A stretch of 64,000 bases of DNA from VRUE01 sp963753585 (GTDB lineage: Bacteria > Actinomycetota > Thermoleophilia > Solirubrobacterales > 70-9), in assembly GCA_963753585.1 (NCBI GenBank), contig CAVWCU010000001.1, positions 248,001 to 312,000 of the forward strand. The letters run 5' to 3'. Positions 1-8,415 of the stretch are shown here, in pieces (position 1 is the first letter of the stretch; each line of letters opens with the position of its first letter). The translations under genes and the position numbers were made by a program. A model generated the notes under the pieces. The model was not told the DNA's origin. It worked only from the letters and a program-made list of their open reading frames with translations, and did not search any database.

Positions 1-1
1 G

Positions 2-1429
2 TCGCTGGAGGTCGTCCGAGAGCGCAAGCCGAAGGGGCTCGTGCTCTCCGGCGGTCCGGCCTCCGTCTACGAGGAGGGGGCGCCGGCGTTCCCGACCGAG
101 CTGCTGGATCTGGAGATCCCGATGCTGGGGATCTGTTACGGGATGCAGGCGATGGTCCAGGCCCTGGGCGGGCGGGTCGAGGCGGCCGAGGCGGGGGAGT
201 TCGGGCGCACCGACCTGACCCTGCGCGATGGCGGCGGCCGCCTGCTGGCGGGGCTGCCCGAGGAGCAGCACTGCTGGATGAGCCATCGCGACGCCGTCTT
301 CGAGCCGCCCGAGGGGTTCACGGCGCTCGCCTCCAGCCCCGGGTCGCCGGTGGCCGCGTGCGAGCACCCGGATCGGGGCCTCTACGGGATCCAGTTCCAC
401 CCCGAGGTCGTCCACACGCCATACGGGACCGAGATCCTGACGCGGTTCCTGCGCGACGTCGCCGGCTGCGAGCAGCAGTGGTCGCCGCAGTCGGTGATCG
501 CCGAGCAGGTGGCGAGGATCCAGGCGCAGGTGGGGGAGGGCAAGGTGATCTGCGGGCTCTCCGGGGGCGTCGACTCCTCGGTCGCGGCACTGCTCGTGCA
601 CAAGGCGATCGGCGAGCAGCTGACCTGCGTCTTCGTCGACCACGGCCTGATGCGCCTCAACGAGGGCGAGCAGGTCGTCTCCGCCTTCGAGCAGTTCGGC
701 ATCCCCCTCGTCCACGTCGAGGCCGAGGAGCGCTTCCTCGCGAAGCTCGCCGGCCACGACGAGCCCGAGCGCAAGCGCAAGATCATCGGCGAGGAGTTCA
801 TCCGCGTCTTCGAGGAGGAGGCGGCCAAGCTCGAGGACGCCGCCTACCTCGTCCAGGGCACCCTCTACTCCGACGTGATCGAGTCGGGTGGCAGCGACGG
901 CGCCGCCACGATCAAGTCCCACCACAACGTCGGCGGCCTGCCCGAGGACCTCGAGTTCGAGCTGGTCGAGCCGCTGCGGATGCTGTTCAAGGACGAGGTG
1001 AGGGCGGTGGGGGCCGAGCTCGGACTCCCCGAGCGGATGGTCTGGCGCCAGCCCTTCCCGGGGCCGGGCCTGGCGATCCGCATCGTCGGCGGCGAGGTGA
1101 CCAAAGAGCGGCTCGACATCCTCCGCACGGCCGACGCGATCCTGCAGGAGGAGATCCGCGCGGCAGAGCTCTACCGCCAGCTCTGGCAGTCCTTCTGCGT
1201 GCTGCCCGTCGTGCGCTCGGTCGGCGTCCAGGGCGACGGGCGCACCTACGCCTACCCGGTGGTGATCCGGGCGGTCACCTCCGACGACGCGATGACCGCC
1301 GACTGGGCGCGGCTCCCCTACGACCTGCTGGAGCGGGTCTCCAACCGGATCATCAACGAGATCGCCGACGTCAACCGCGTGGCGCTGGACATCTCCTCCA
1401 AGCCGCCGGCAACCATCGAGTGGGAGTGA
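2..1429 (+). CDS. guaA: GMP synthase (glutamine-hydrolysing), 5' end outside the window
   Basis: Converts XMP, glutamine and ATP to GMP in the last step of guanine nucleotide synthesis. The frame is open from base 2, so about the first 40-50 residues of a ~510-residue protein are missing. The class I amidotransferase half shows the nucleophile Cys in LGICYGMQAM and the His/Glu pair in GIQFHPEVVH. The ATP-pyrophosphatase half has the P-loop SGGVDSS near base 560, and the C-terminal dimerisation domain ends in KPPATIEWE, as is usual for GuaA. Nothing looks broken in the part present. A membrane protein follows 18 bases after the stop. Confidence 0.97.
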   Translation, partial: SLEVVRERKPKGLVLSGGPASVYEEGAPAFPTELLDLEIPMLGICYGMQAMVQALGGRVEAAEAGEFGRTDLTLRDGGGRLLAGLPEEQHCWMSHRDAVFEPPEGFTALASSPGSPVAACEHPDRGLYGIQFHPEVVHTPYGTEILTRFLRDVAGCEQQWSPQSVIAEQVARIQAQVGEGKVICGLSGGVDSSVAALLVHKAIGEQLTCVFVDHGLMRLNEGEQVVSAFEQFGIPLVHVEAEERFLAKLAGHDEPERKRKIIGEEFIRVFEEEAAKLEDAAYLVQGTLYSDVIESGGSDGAATIKSHHNVGGLPEDLEFELVEPLRMLFKDEVRAVGAELGLPERMVWRQPFPGPGLAIRIVGGEVTKERLDILRTADAILQEEIRAAELYRQLWQSFCVLPVVRSVGVQGDGRTYAYPVVIRAVTSDDAMTADWARLPYDLLERVSNRIINEIADVNRVALDISSKPPATIEWE

Positions 1430-1447
1430 CCTGAGCGGTCGGGCCCA

Positions 1448-2353
1448 TTGCCCTCGTTCGCCGTTTCGATCGCGATTCTCAGCCTGGTGCAGGCGGCGCT
1501 GGTAGCGCTGCCGGCGTCGCGCTCGGCTCCCTGGCTGGCCGACCTGAGGAGCCGCTGGTGGGCGCTCGTTCCCGCGCTCTCGATCGTCGTCGTGGTGGGT
1601 GGGATCGAGCTCTACTCGGACTCGGCAACGGCGCTCACCTACCTGGCACTCGTGGCCGTGCCACCACTTGCCGCCTACGCCCTTGCCTACCTCGTCCGAG
1701 TCCGCGAAAACCCGTCGTCAACAAGGGTTTTCGCGGACTCGATGCTCGCTGGCTACGGCAGATTGCCTTCGATCTCGATCACGGCAGCGCTCTTTGCCTG
1801 TGCTTGGCTCTTGACAGGGTCGCTGGTGGGCGAAGCGGCAGCGTTGGCGCTTTCTGCGCTCGCCTGTGTGACGCTGGGTTGGCTGCTCGTTTGTGCCGTT
1901 CCGGCCAGGTGGCTGCGCTGGGGGGTCTACGCAATGGCGGCGATCGACGCCTGGCTCGTCTCCGCCGAGCTGCTCCAGGGCCCCAGCTCGGTCCTCAGCG
2001 CCGCCGCCCCCGCGGCCGACCTGCCGGCCCTGCAGGTTGCCAACTTCGGTGCCGCCCGCATGGGCTTCGGCGACCTCTTCGTAGCCGCCCTGGTCGGCTG
2101 CCTCCTCGCAAAACCACCCGCCGACGGGCCTGAAACGTCCAAATATTGGACGTTTCAGGCCCGTCGGCAGTGGGTTGGGGCGGGGCTCGTCGCCGGGTTG
2201 GCGCTGGCTTTCGACCTGCTGTTCTTTGCGGTTGACACGTTGCCGGCGACGGTGCCGGTGGCGGTTGCGCTGGCGATCGTCACGCGGTTGACGCCGCCCG
2301 AGGACGGACGAGCGATCTCAGGCCCGGGCGCCGCCGAACGAGCTCAGCTGTAG
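1448..2353 (+). CDS. Multi-pass membrane protein of unknown function
   Basis: A 301-residue protein with about eight hydrophobic segments and no family I recognise. The TTG start is the first in-frame start after guaA; a later start cannot be excluded. Two long perfect inverted repeats lie inside the gene at 1698-1740 and 2120-2168. Both are read through in frame, giving polar loop sequences (RENPSSTRVFADS and PADGPETSKYWTFQARRQ) between hydrophobic segments. This suggests palindromic insertions tolerated in extramembrane loops. Its last 10 bases overlap the end of the convergent M23 peptidase gene. Confidence 0.7.
   Translation: MPSFAVSIAILSLVQAALVALPASRSAPWLADLRSRWWALVPALSIVVVVGGIELYSDSATALTYLALVAVPPLAAYALAYLVRVRENPSSTRVFADSMLAGYGRLPSISITAALFACAWLLTGSLVGEAAALALSALACVTLGWLLVCAVPARWLRWGVYAMAAIDAWLVSAELLQGPSSVLSAAAPAADLPALQVANFGAARMGFGDLFVAALVGCLLAKPPADGPETSKYWTFQARRQWVGAGLVAGLALAFDLLFFAVDTLPATVPVAVALAIVTRLTPPEDGRAISGPGAAERAQL
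1698..1740. repeat. Perfect 16-bp inverted repeat inside a CDS
   Basis: Arms 1698-1713 (GAGTCCGCGAAAACCC) and 1725-1740 are exact reverse complements around an 11-nt loop. The element lies in the reading frame of the membrane protein. The outer CGCGGACTC motif recurs in the palindrome inside the GT4 gene at 27809-27872. Confidence 0.9.
2120..2168. repeat. Perfect 23-bp inverted repeat inside a CDS (family C)
   Basis: Arms 2120-2142 and 2146-2168 are exact reverse complements around a 3-nt centre. The outer part GCCGACGGG / CCCGTCGGC is shared with the palindromes at 20301-20355 and 53102-53150, which sit at start codons of two other genes. Here it is translated in frame within the membrane protein. 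Confidence 0.92.
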
Positions 2354-3292
2354 CGGTCCCACTTTTCGAGATAGGGCAGCGGGTCGACCGGGCTGCCTCC
2401 CTCATACCAGCCCGGGGCCGTCCAGATCTCGAAATGCAGGTGGCAGGCGGTAGCCGAGCCGGTGTCGCCGACGATGCCGATCGGCTGGGCGGTGCGAACC
2501 GCGTCGCCTGTCTTCAGCGGCGAGGGTTCGGCGAAGTGGGCGTACATGAAGTCGAGCGTCGTGCCCTTGCCGTCGATCACGACGTAGTTCCCGGCGGCGC
2601 TCGTGGTAGCCGGAGTACTGCACCTGGCCGCCACGCGCGGCGATGATCGGCACACCGCACTCGGCCATCACGTCGTGGCCCTGGTGGGTGTGACCGGAGC
2701 GACCTGCGCCGAATACGGCGCCGCTGCCGCCGTAGTCGTGGGCGCCGAGCAGCGGGAAGGCGTATCCGTAGAAGGCGAAGCCGAGGACTGGCGCTTCCGA
2801 GGCGCTCGCCGGCCGGGCGGCGAGGGCACCGGCCTGCGAGGAGACCTGGAACGTGTAGCGCCCGTTGGGGGCCGCGCGGCCGTCGTTCGTCGTCCCGTCC
2901 CAGCGGATCGCGGTTTCGGTCTCGGGGGCGACGTCGTTGCGGAAGAAGGTGCGGACGCCGGCACCGGCCGCGTCGACGACGTCGATGCGGATGTCGTTCT
3001 GCGCCTGGCTGCTGGCGATCACGAAGCTCAGCCTGGGGTAGCGAAAGCCGTAGTAGAAGGACTTGCGGGGTGTCGTCTTGGCCGAGACCAGGCGCAGGGC
3101 GCCGGCGCTGGGGGCGTCGGAGGCCGGCGTGCCGCTGGGGCTGCCGGGTGGCGGCGGGCTGCCCGCTGCGGTCGGCGCACCACCCGTGCCGGCGGCTGCG
3201 GATGCCGCAAGGCAGAGCAGCAGCGCCATCGCCGCGATCGTGAAATACGTTCCCGCCAGCCAAGGCCGGGTGGTCTTGCCTACCACTGCCAC
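2344..3292 (-). pseudogene. Secreted M23 (LytM-type) metallopeptidase with a frameshift
   Basis: The N-terminal part (start 3292) has a signal peptide (hydrophobic AAMALLLCLAASAAAG), a Pro/Gly/Ser-rich linker, an Ig-like FlgD-type module (IRWDGTTNDGRAAPNGRYTF) and the first M23 zinc motif, GHTHQGHDV. The reading frame then changes near base 2600: the rest of the domain, NYVVIDGKGTTLDFMYAHF through the second zinc motif HLHFEIW, is in another frame that ends at 2344. One extra base around 2600-2603 explains this. It is either a real inactivating mutation or an assembly error. If intact, the protein would cleave peptidoglycan or regulate hydrolases outside the membrane. Confidence 0.82.
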
Positions 3293-3541
3293 TCTCTCTT
3301 TCGTTCGCCTACGGAGTTAGCTGTCGGGCTCGCGCTGAAAGAGTTGCGCTACGGCCTCTTCGGCCGATTCGCCCCGGGAACCTGCAATGGTTCCTGCGGT
3401 TCCTCCGCTCCCAGCCACCTGTGCGGCTGGGATTCGGCACTGTTGGCGCGGCAGTATAGACACCGAGGCGGCCACGTACGCAGATGCGGCGTGGCGGCTA
3501 TCATGCCGTGGCCGCTGGGCGCTGCCCGCGGCTTTTCTCTG
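3293..3541. other. Divergent intergenic region / possible rplM leader
   Basis: About 250 bases between the divergent peptidase and rplM genes. Two small hairpins are visible: arms 3377-3382/3389-3394 (GGAACC/GGTTCC) and 3410-3416/3425-3431 (CCCAGCC/GGCTGGG). A TATAGA sequence lies at 3455-3460, but I see no convincing -35 partner. The region must hold the rplM-rpsI promoter and could hold a ribosomal-protein autoregulatory leader; that role is inference only. Confidence 0.3.
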
Positions 3542-3976
3542 ATGAAGACCTATGTAGCCACACCTGCGGACCGCCAGCGCGACTGGTACGTCGTCGACGC
3601 CGAGGGCCAGACCCTGGGCCGTCTGGCGACGCGCATCGCCGACGCGCTGCGGGGCAAGCGCAAGCCCGAGTACACGCCACACGTCGACACCGGCGACTTC
3701 ATCGTCGTCGTCAACGCGGAGAAGATCCACGTGACCGGCGACAAGCTGGCGCAAAAGCGATACTGGCGCCACAGCGGCTACCCGGGCGGGATCAAGTCGC
3801 GGACGCTCGGCGAGATGCTCGAGCGGCGTCCCGAGGAGGTCATCCGCAAGGCCGTCAAGGGGATGCTCCCCCGCAACCGGCTCGCGCGGCAGCAGTTGAC
3901 CAAGCTGAAGGTGTATGCCGGGCCCGAGCATCCGCATCAGGCGCAACAGCCCAAACCGATGGAGATCCAGACTTGA
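3542..3976 (+). CDS. rplM: 50S ribosomal protein L13
   Basis: A 144-residue L13, the normal family length, starting MKTYVATPADRQRDWYVVDA and containing the conserved GRLATRIADALRGK and YWRHSGYPGG segments and the GMLPRNRLARQQL helix. It is an early-assembling 23S rRNA-binding protein. Its TGA stop overlaps the TTG start of rpsI (TTGA), so the two ribosomal genes are probably translationally coupled. Confidence 0.97.
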   Translation: MKTYVATPADRQRDWYVVDAEGQTLGRLATRIADALRGKRKPEYTPHVDTGDFIVVVNAEKIHVTGDKLAQKRYWRHSGYPGGIKSRTLGEMLERRPEEVIRKAVKGMLPRNRLARQQLTKLKVYAGPEHPHQAQQPKPMEIQT

Positions 3977-4896
3977 TCGACGACGAGACTCAGAAGGACG
4001 AGACGACCCCGGAGAAGGACGAGGACCCGACCGAGTCGGCCGCGGGTCCTGTCGCGGGGGAGGACTCCTCGTCCTCGCAGGCTGCGGGCGAGGAGCCCAC
4101 CCCCACGCCACCCGCGGATGAGGCGGCTGAGGCTTCGGAGCCCGAGGCGTCGCAGGCCGAGGGAGATGCCGTCGAGGAGTCTGGGGAGGAGAAAGCTGAG
4201 GAGCCCGAGGCGGAGGTCGCTGACGAGGCTGAGCCCGTTGCTGAGGAAGCTGAGGAGCCCGAGGCGGAGACGGCAAAGCCTGAAGAGGAGAAGCCCCAGC
4301 CCAAGGTTGAGGAGAAGAAGAAAGATGTGATCCCCGGTGCCGACCTGGAGCCGATCGCGGTCGAGCCGGAGGAGCGGCCGCTGAGCGCTGAGGAGCAGGC
4401 CCGCAAGGAAGCTGAAGAGGAGGAGCGCGCGCAGCGCGAGGCGGCGTTGGTCGGCGACGCCGTCGAGGAGCCGAAGGCCGCCAGCCGCGCCCCGGCGAAG
4501 ATGGAGGGCGATGCCCGTTACCTCGCCACCGGCAAGCGCAAGACGGCGATCGCTCGCGTCATCCTGCTGCCTGGCAGCGGCAAGGTCGAGATCAACAAGC
4601 GGGCGCTGGAGGAGTTCTTCCCCCGCCCCCTGCATCAGACGACGGCCATGCAGCCGCTGGTCATCACCGGCTACGAGGGCAACGTCGACGTCCGGGTCCG
4701 TGTCCACGGTGGCGGCATCAGCGGCCAGGCCGGTGCGGTGCGGCACGGGATCGCTCGGGCTCTGACCGAGATCGACCCGGAGCTGCGCGGCGAGCTCAAG
4801 CGCCGGGGCTTCCTCACCCGCGATGCGCGGGCCAAGGAGCGCAAGAAGGCCGGGCTGAAGAAGGCCCGCAAGCGGCCGCAGTTCTCCAAGCGTTAG
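3973..4896 (+). CDS. rpsI: 30S ribosomal protein S9 with a ~175-residue acidic N-terminal extension
   Basis: The S9 core starts about base 4510 (RYLATGKRKTAIARV), continues through VRVRVHGGGISGQAGAVRHG and ends in the canonical C-terminal tail KRPQFSKR, which reaches the ribosomal P site. Upstream, the same frame is open back to a TTG that overlaps the rplM stop. It encodes about 175 residues that are overwhelmingly Glu, Ala, Pro, Asp and Lys (for example EEPEAEVADEAEPVAEEAEE), giving a 307-residue protein against the usual ~130-150. An internal ATG at 4501 would give a normal-length S9, so the start is uncertain. The absence of stops and the coupled start favour the long form. Confidence 0.93.
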   Translation: MIDDETQKDETTPEKDEDPTESAAGPVAGEDSSSSQAAGEEPTPTPPADEAAEASEPEASQAEGDAVEESGEEKAEEPEAEVADEAEPVAEEAEEPEAETAKPEEEKPQPKVEEKKKDVIPGADLEPIAVEPEERPLSAEEQARKEAEEEERAQREAALVGDAVEEPKAASRAPAKMEGDARYLATGKRKTAIARVILLPGSGKVEINKRALEEFFPRPLHQTTAMQPLVITGYEGNVDVRVRVHGGGISGQAGAVRHGIARALTEIDPELRGELKRRGFLTRDARAKERKKAGLKKARKRPQFSKR

Positions 4897-4906
4897 GAGC
4901 CAGCCA

Positions 4907-6220
4907 GTGACTGCGGGGCGCAAGCTCTTCGGAACCGACGGGGTCCGGGGGGAGGCCGGGACGTTCCTCACCGCCGAGCTCGCAACCGCGCTCGGGCGTG
5001 CGGCCACGGCCTCGCTGGAGGTCAAGCGACCACAGGTGCTGATCGTGCGCGACACGCGCGAGTCGGGACCGATGCTGGAGTCGGCGCTGGCTGCCGGGAT
5101 CGCCGCCGCGGGCGGCGACGCGCTGCTCGGCGGCGTGCTGCCGACCCCGGCCGCCGCGATCCTGGTCAAGCGCCTCGGCCTCGACCTTGCCGCGGTCGTC
5201 TCTGCCTCGCACAACCCATACCGCGACAACGGGATCAAGTTCTTCTCCGCGCAGGGCACGAAGCTCGACGACGAGACCGAGGCGAGGATGGAGTCGATGG
5301 TCGACGCCGAGGCCGGCACTGCCGAGCCGGGCCACGTGCGGGAGCTGAACGGCGGTCTGGAGGACTATCTGCGCGCGCTCGAGGTGGCCTTTCCGCTGGA
5401 CCTCTCCGGTCATACCGTGATGCTCGATTGCGCCAACGGCGCCACCTTCCGTGCCGCCCCGGCGATCTTCGAGCGGCTTGGCGCGACGGTCGAGGCGATC
5501 GCCGTCGAGCCCGACGGCCGCAACATCAACGACGGCTGCGGCTCGACCCATCTCGACGCCCTGGCCGCGCGCATCGCCGACTCGGAGGCGACGATCGGCT
5601 TCGCCTTCGACGGCGACGGCGACCGGGTGCTGGCCGTCGACCGCAACGGCCGTACGCACGACGGCGACGAGCTGATCGCCCTCGGTGCCCGCGGAATGTC
5701 CGCCCGGGGCGAGCTTGGCGGCGGCGTCGCCGTCACCGTGATGAGCAACTACGGCTTCCACCAGGCGATGGATGAGGCCGGGATCGAGGTCGCCGTGACC
5801 AAGGTCGGCGACCGCTACGTCCTCGACGAGCTGCGCGAGCGCGGCTGGAGCCTCGGTGGGGAGCAGTCCGGGCACATCATCGACACCCGCTTCGTCGCCA
5901 CCGGCGACGGCACCGCCGCGGCGCTGGCGACGATGCGCGAGCTCGGCGGTCGCGATCTCGCCGAGGTCGAGCCGATGCGCAGGCTGCCGCAGACCCTGGT
6001 CAACGTAGAGGTCGCCGACCGCGATGCGATCGCCGGCGCGACCGCTGTCTGGGAGGCGGTAGAGCGCGAGGGAGAGGCACTCGAGGGCCGCGGCCGCGTG
6101 CTCCTCCGCCCCTCCGGGACCGAGCCGCTGGTGCGCGTGATGGCCGAGGCGCCAAGTGCCGAGGAGGCGGAGGCGGTCTGTGAGCGTCTGGTCACTTTGG
6201 TGCGCCAGGAGCTGGCTTAG
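4907..6220 (+). CDS. glmM: Phosphoglucosamine mutase
   Basis: Interconverts glucosamine-6-P and glucosamine-1-P on the way to UDP-GlcNAc for peptidoglycan. It has 437 residues, the family norm. The N-terminus KLFGTDGVRG, the catalytic phosphoserine motif ASHNPYRDNG, the metal-binding loop FAFDGDGDR and the C-terminal phosphate-binding RPSGTEPLVRV are all present. A GTG start is preceded by TAGGAG at 4894-4899, ten bases after the rpsI stop, so it probably belongs to the rplM-rpsI transcript. glmS, the preceding step of the pathway, follows after a repeat-bearing gap. Confidence 0.97.
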   Translation: MTAGRKLFGTDGVRGEAGTFLTAELATALGRAATASLEVKRPQVLIVRDTRESGPMLESALAAGIAAAGGDALLGGVLPTPAAAILVKRLGLDLAAVVSASHNPYRDNGIKFFSAQGTKLDDETEARMESMVDAEAGTAEPGHVRELNGGLEDYLRALEVAFPLDLSGHTVMLDCANGATFRAAPAIFERLGATVEAIAVEPDGRNINDGCGSTHLDALAARIADSEATIGFAFDGDGDRVLAVDRNGRTHDGDELIALGARGMSARGELGGGVAVTVMSNYGFHQAMDEAGIEVAVTKVGDRYVLDELRERGWSLGGEQSGHIIDTRFVATGDGTAAALATMRELGGRDLAEVEPMRRLPQTLVNVEVADRDAIAGATAVWEAVEREGEALEGRGRVLLRPSGTEPLVRVMAEAPSAEEAEAVCERLVTLVRQELA

Positions 6221-6232
6221 AGCGGGTGAGGT

Positions 6233-6300
6233 GGGGCCTTCGGGGGTCCCTCTCCAGGCCGCTTCGCGGGAGTTCCTGGAGAGGGACCCCCGAAGGCCCC
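6233..6300. repeat. Palindromic hairpin A1 (subfamily 1)
   Basis: Perfect 26-bp arms 6233-6258 and 6275-6300 enclose the 16-nt loop CCGCTTCGCGGGAGTT. The same loop and most of the stem recur at 37331-37402, with stem differences compensated on both arms. No T-tract follows, so it is not a classical intrinsic terminator. It lies between glmM and glmS. Confidence 0.93.
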
Positions 6301-6445
6301 CATACGCGGCGGAAAGGCCCGGGCGGCGAAAACGGTGCCAGTGTCCCCAAGCTTGGCAGTGCCTCGGGAGCGAGCTTTTTGAAGCTTGTGTTCTGTTGAA
6401 GGGATGCCCCACCAAAAACCGCCCCGGAGGAAAAGGCCCAGCCTG
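6301..6445 (+). repeat. Downstream module of composite repeat A1
   Basis: This stretch holds GTCCCCAAGCTT at about 6351-6354 onward and a TTTTTGAAGCTTGTG / CTGTTGAAGGGATG block near 6376-6406. Both blocks recur between the hairpins at the 37.4-kb and 48.3-kb loci. At those loci the GAAGGGA block runs directly into a subfamily-2 hairpin; here only degenerate sequence follows, as if the second hairpin had been lost. No gene is visible between 6221 and 6498. Confidence 0.7.
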
Positions 6446-6498
6446 CCTGAGCATTCAGCCATCGAGACCCCCGGTCTCTACCCTTACTTGCCTCCCTT

Positions 6499-8355
6499 AT
6501 GTGCGGAATCGTCGGATACGTCGGTGGGCGCCCCTGCCGCGACCTGCTTGTCGCCGGGCTCGAGAAACTCGAGTACCGGGGCTACGACTCGGCCGGGATC
6601 TCGGTGATCGAGGACGGCCGGATCGCCAGCGTGCGCGCGGTCGGCAACCTCGCCAACCTGCGTGCGGCCGTTGCCGAGCGCGACGAGCAAGGTGGTGTCG
6701 CGGTGGCAGCGCCGCCCGCGACCACCGGCGTCGCCCACACGCGCTGGGCCACCCATGGGCGCGTCACCGAGGAGAACGCCCACCCGCACGGCGACTGCTC
6801 CGATCGCGTCCACATAGTCCTCAACGGGATCGTCGAGAACCACGCCGAACTGCGTCGCGAGCTCGCCGCCGAGGGGCACCACTTCAGCTCCGAGACAGAC
6901 GCCGAGATCGTCGCCCACCTGATCGAGCGCAACTACGACGGTGACCTCACCGCCGCGGTGAGGGCCTCCTTCGCCGAGCTGCGTGGCCATTACGCCTTCG
7001 TCGCCATGCACGCCGAGGAGCCCGGGCGGCTGGTGGGCGCTCGCAAGGAGTGCCCGCTGGTGGCGGGAGTGGGCGAGGGGGAGGCCTTTCTCGCCTCCGC
7101 GATCCCGGCCTTCTTGGCCGAGACGCGCGAAGCGGTGGCGATCGAAAACGACGAGATCGTCACGATCGACGCCGGCGGGATCAGCATCACCGACGCCGCC
7201 GGCGCGCCGGTGCAGCGCGACAAAGAGGAGATCTCCTGGGACGAGTCGGCTGCCGAGAAGGGCGGCTATGAGACCTTCATGCTGAAGGAGATCCACGAAC
7301 AGGCCGACGCGGTCGCCGAGACGATCGCCGACCGGCTGCCGAGCGACGACGGGGTCGACCTCTCCGAGGTCGAGCTCGACGACGCCTTCCTGCGCGACCT
7401 GAAGCGAGTCGTGATCGTCGCCTGCGGTACCTCCTACCACGCCGGCCTGGTCGGCCGCTACGCGATCGAGGAGTGGGCGCGGGTGCCGGTCGAGATGGAC
7501 GTGGCCTCCGAGTACCGCTACCGCAACCCGGTGATCGGGCCCGACGACCTGGTGATCGGGATCACCCAGTCGGGCGAGACGGCCGACACGCTGGCTGCGA
7601 TGCGGCTCGCCCGCGAGAATGGCGCCAAGGTGCTGGCGATCACCAACGTGATGGGCAGCCAGGCCACCCGCGACGCCGACACGGTGCTCTACACCCGGGC
7701 CGGCCCCGAGGTCAGCGTCGCCGCGACCAAGACCTTCGTCGCCCAGGTCGCGGCGATGTACCTGCTCGGCCTGCGCCTGGCCGAGCTGCGCGGGACGCTG
7801 GACGCCGACCGCCTCGCCGAGCTGGTCGCCGAGCTGAAGGCGATCCCGTCGAAGATCGAGGCGACCCTGGCCTCCTGCGAGGAGGCCACCGGGGGGGTGG
7901 CCGCGGCGCAGTTCGAGCACGGCTTCTTCCTCTATCTGGGCCGGCACGTCGGGCTGCCGGTCTGCCTCGAGGGGGCGCTGAAGCTGAAGGAGATCTCCTA
8001 CATCCCCACCGACGCCTACGCGGCGGGGGAGATGAAGCACGGGCCGATCGCGCTGCTGGACGAGTCGACGCCGGTCGTCTGCGTGGCCACCGAGAGCCCG
8101 GTGCTCGACAAGGTCCTCTCCAACGTCGAGGAGGTGCGCGCCCGCGGTGCGGACACGATCGCTATCGCGACCGAGGGCTGCAAGCGCGTCGGCGAGGTCG
8201 CCGACCAGACGATCGAGGTGGCCAGGACCGATTGGATCATGCAGCCGATCGTCGCCATCCTCCCCCTCCAGCTGCTCGCCTACGACATCGCCCGCGCCCG
8301 CGGCCTCAACGTCGATCAGCCCCGCAACCTGGCGAAGACCGTCACCGTCGAGTAA
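6499..8355 (+). CDS. glmS: Glutamine-fructose-6-phosphate aminotransferase (isomerising)
   Basis: Makes glucosamine-6-P from fructose-6-P and glutamine, the entry step to UDP-GlcNAc. It has 618 residues. The mature N-terminus after Met is the catalytic Cys of MCGIVGYVGG (class II glutaminase), followed by THTRWATHG-type residues (HTRWATHGRV). Two SIS domains carry CGTSYHAG and ITQSGETADT, and the protein ends in NLAKTVTVE. The ATG gives the required Cys2. I see no glmS ribozyme fold upstream, only composite repeat A1. Confidence 0.97.
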   Translation: MCGIVGYVGGRPCRDLLVAGLEKLEYRGYDSAGISVIEDGRIASVRAVGNLANLRAAVAERDEQGGVAVAAPPATTGVAHTRWATHGRVTEENAHPHGDCSDRVHIVLNGIVENHAELRRELAAEGHHFSSETDAEIVAHLIERNYDGDLTAAVRASFAELRGHYAFVAMHAEEPGRLVGARKECPLVAGVGEGEAFLASAIPAFLAETREAVAIENDEIVTIDAGGISITDAAGAPVQRDKEEISWDESAAEKGGYETFMLKEIHEQADAVAETIADRLPSDDGVDLSEVELDDAFLRDLKRVVIVACGTSYHAGLVGRYAIEEWARVPVEMDVASEYRYRNPVIGPDDLVIGITQSGETADTLAAMRLARENGAKVLAITNVMGSQATRDADTVLYTRAGPEVSVAATKTFVAQVAAMYLLGLRLAELRGTLDADRLAELVAELKAIPSKIEATLASCEEATGGVAAAQFEHGFFLYLGRHVGLPVCLEGALKLKEISYIPTDAYAAGEMKHGPIALLDESTPVVCVATESPVLDKVLSNVEEVRARGADTIAIATEGCKRVGEVADQTIEVARTDWIMQPIVAILPLQLLAYDIARARGLNVDQPRNLAKTVTVE

Positions 8356-8415
8356 GACCCGTCAAGCGTCCAGGCGGCGCCTTCCGCGCCCCCTCGCTCG
8401 TTAGTCTGCCCGGCC

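Noticed and set aside
3937..5319. A 460-residue open frame antisense to rpsI and glmM
   Set aside because: High-GC antisense shadow: rich in Arg/Leu/Gly, no domain, and completely covered by well-supported genes.
6233..6300. glmS ribozyme or standard intrinsic terminator before glmS
   Set aside because: No ribozyme core sequence, no T-tract, and the same hairpin occurs at 37.3 kb away from glmS.
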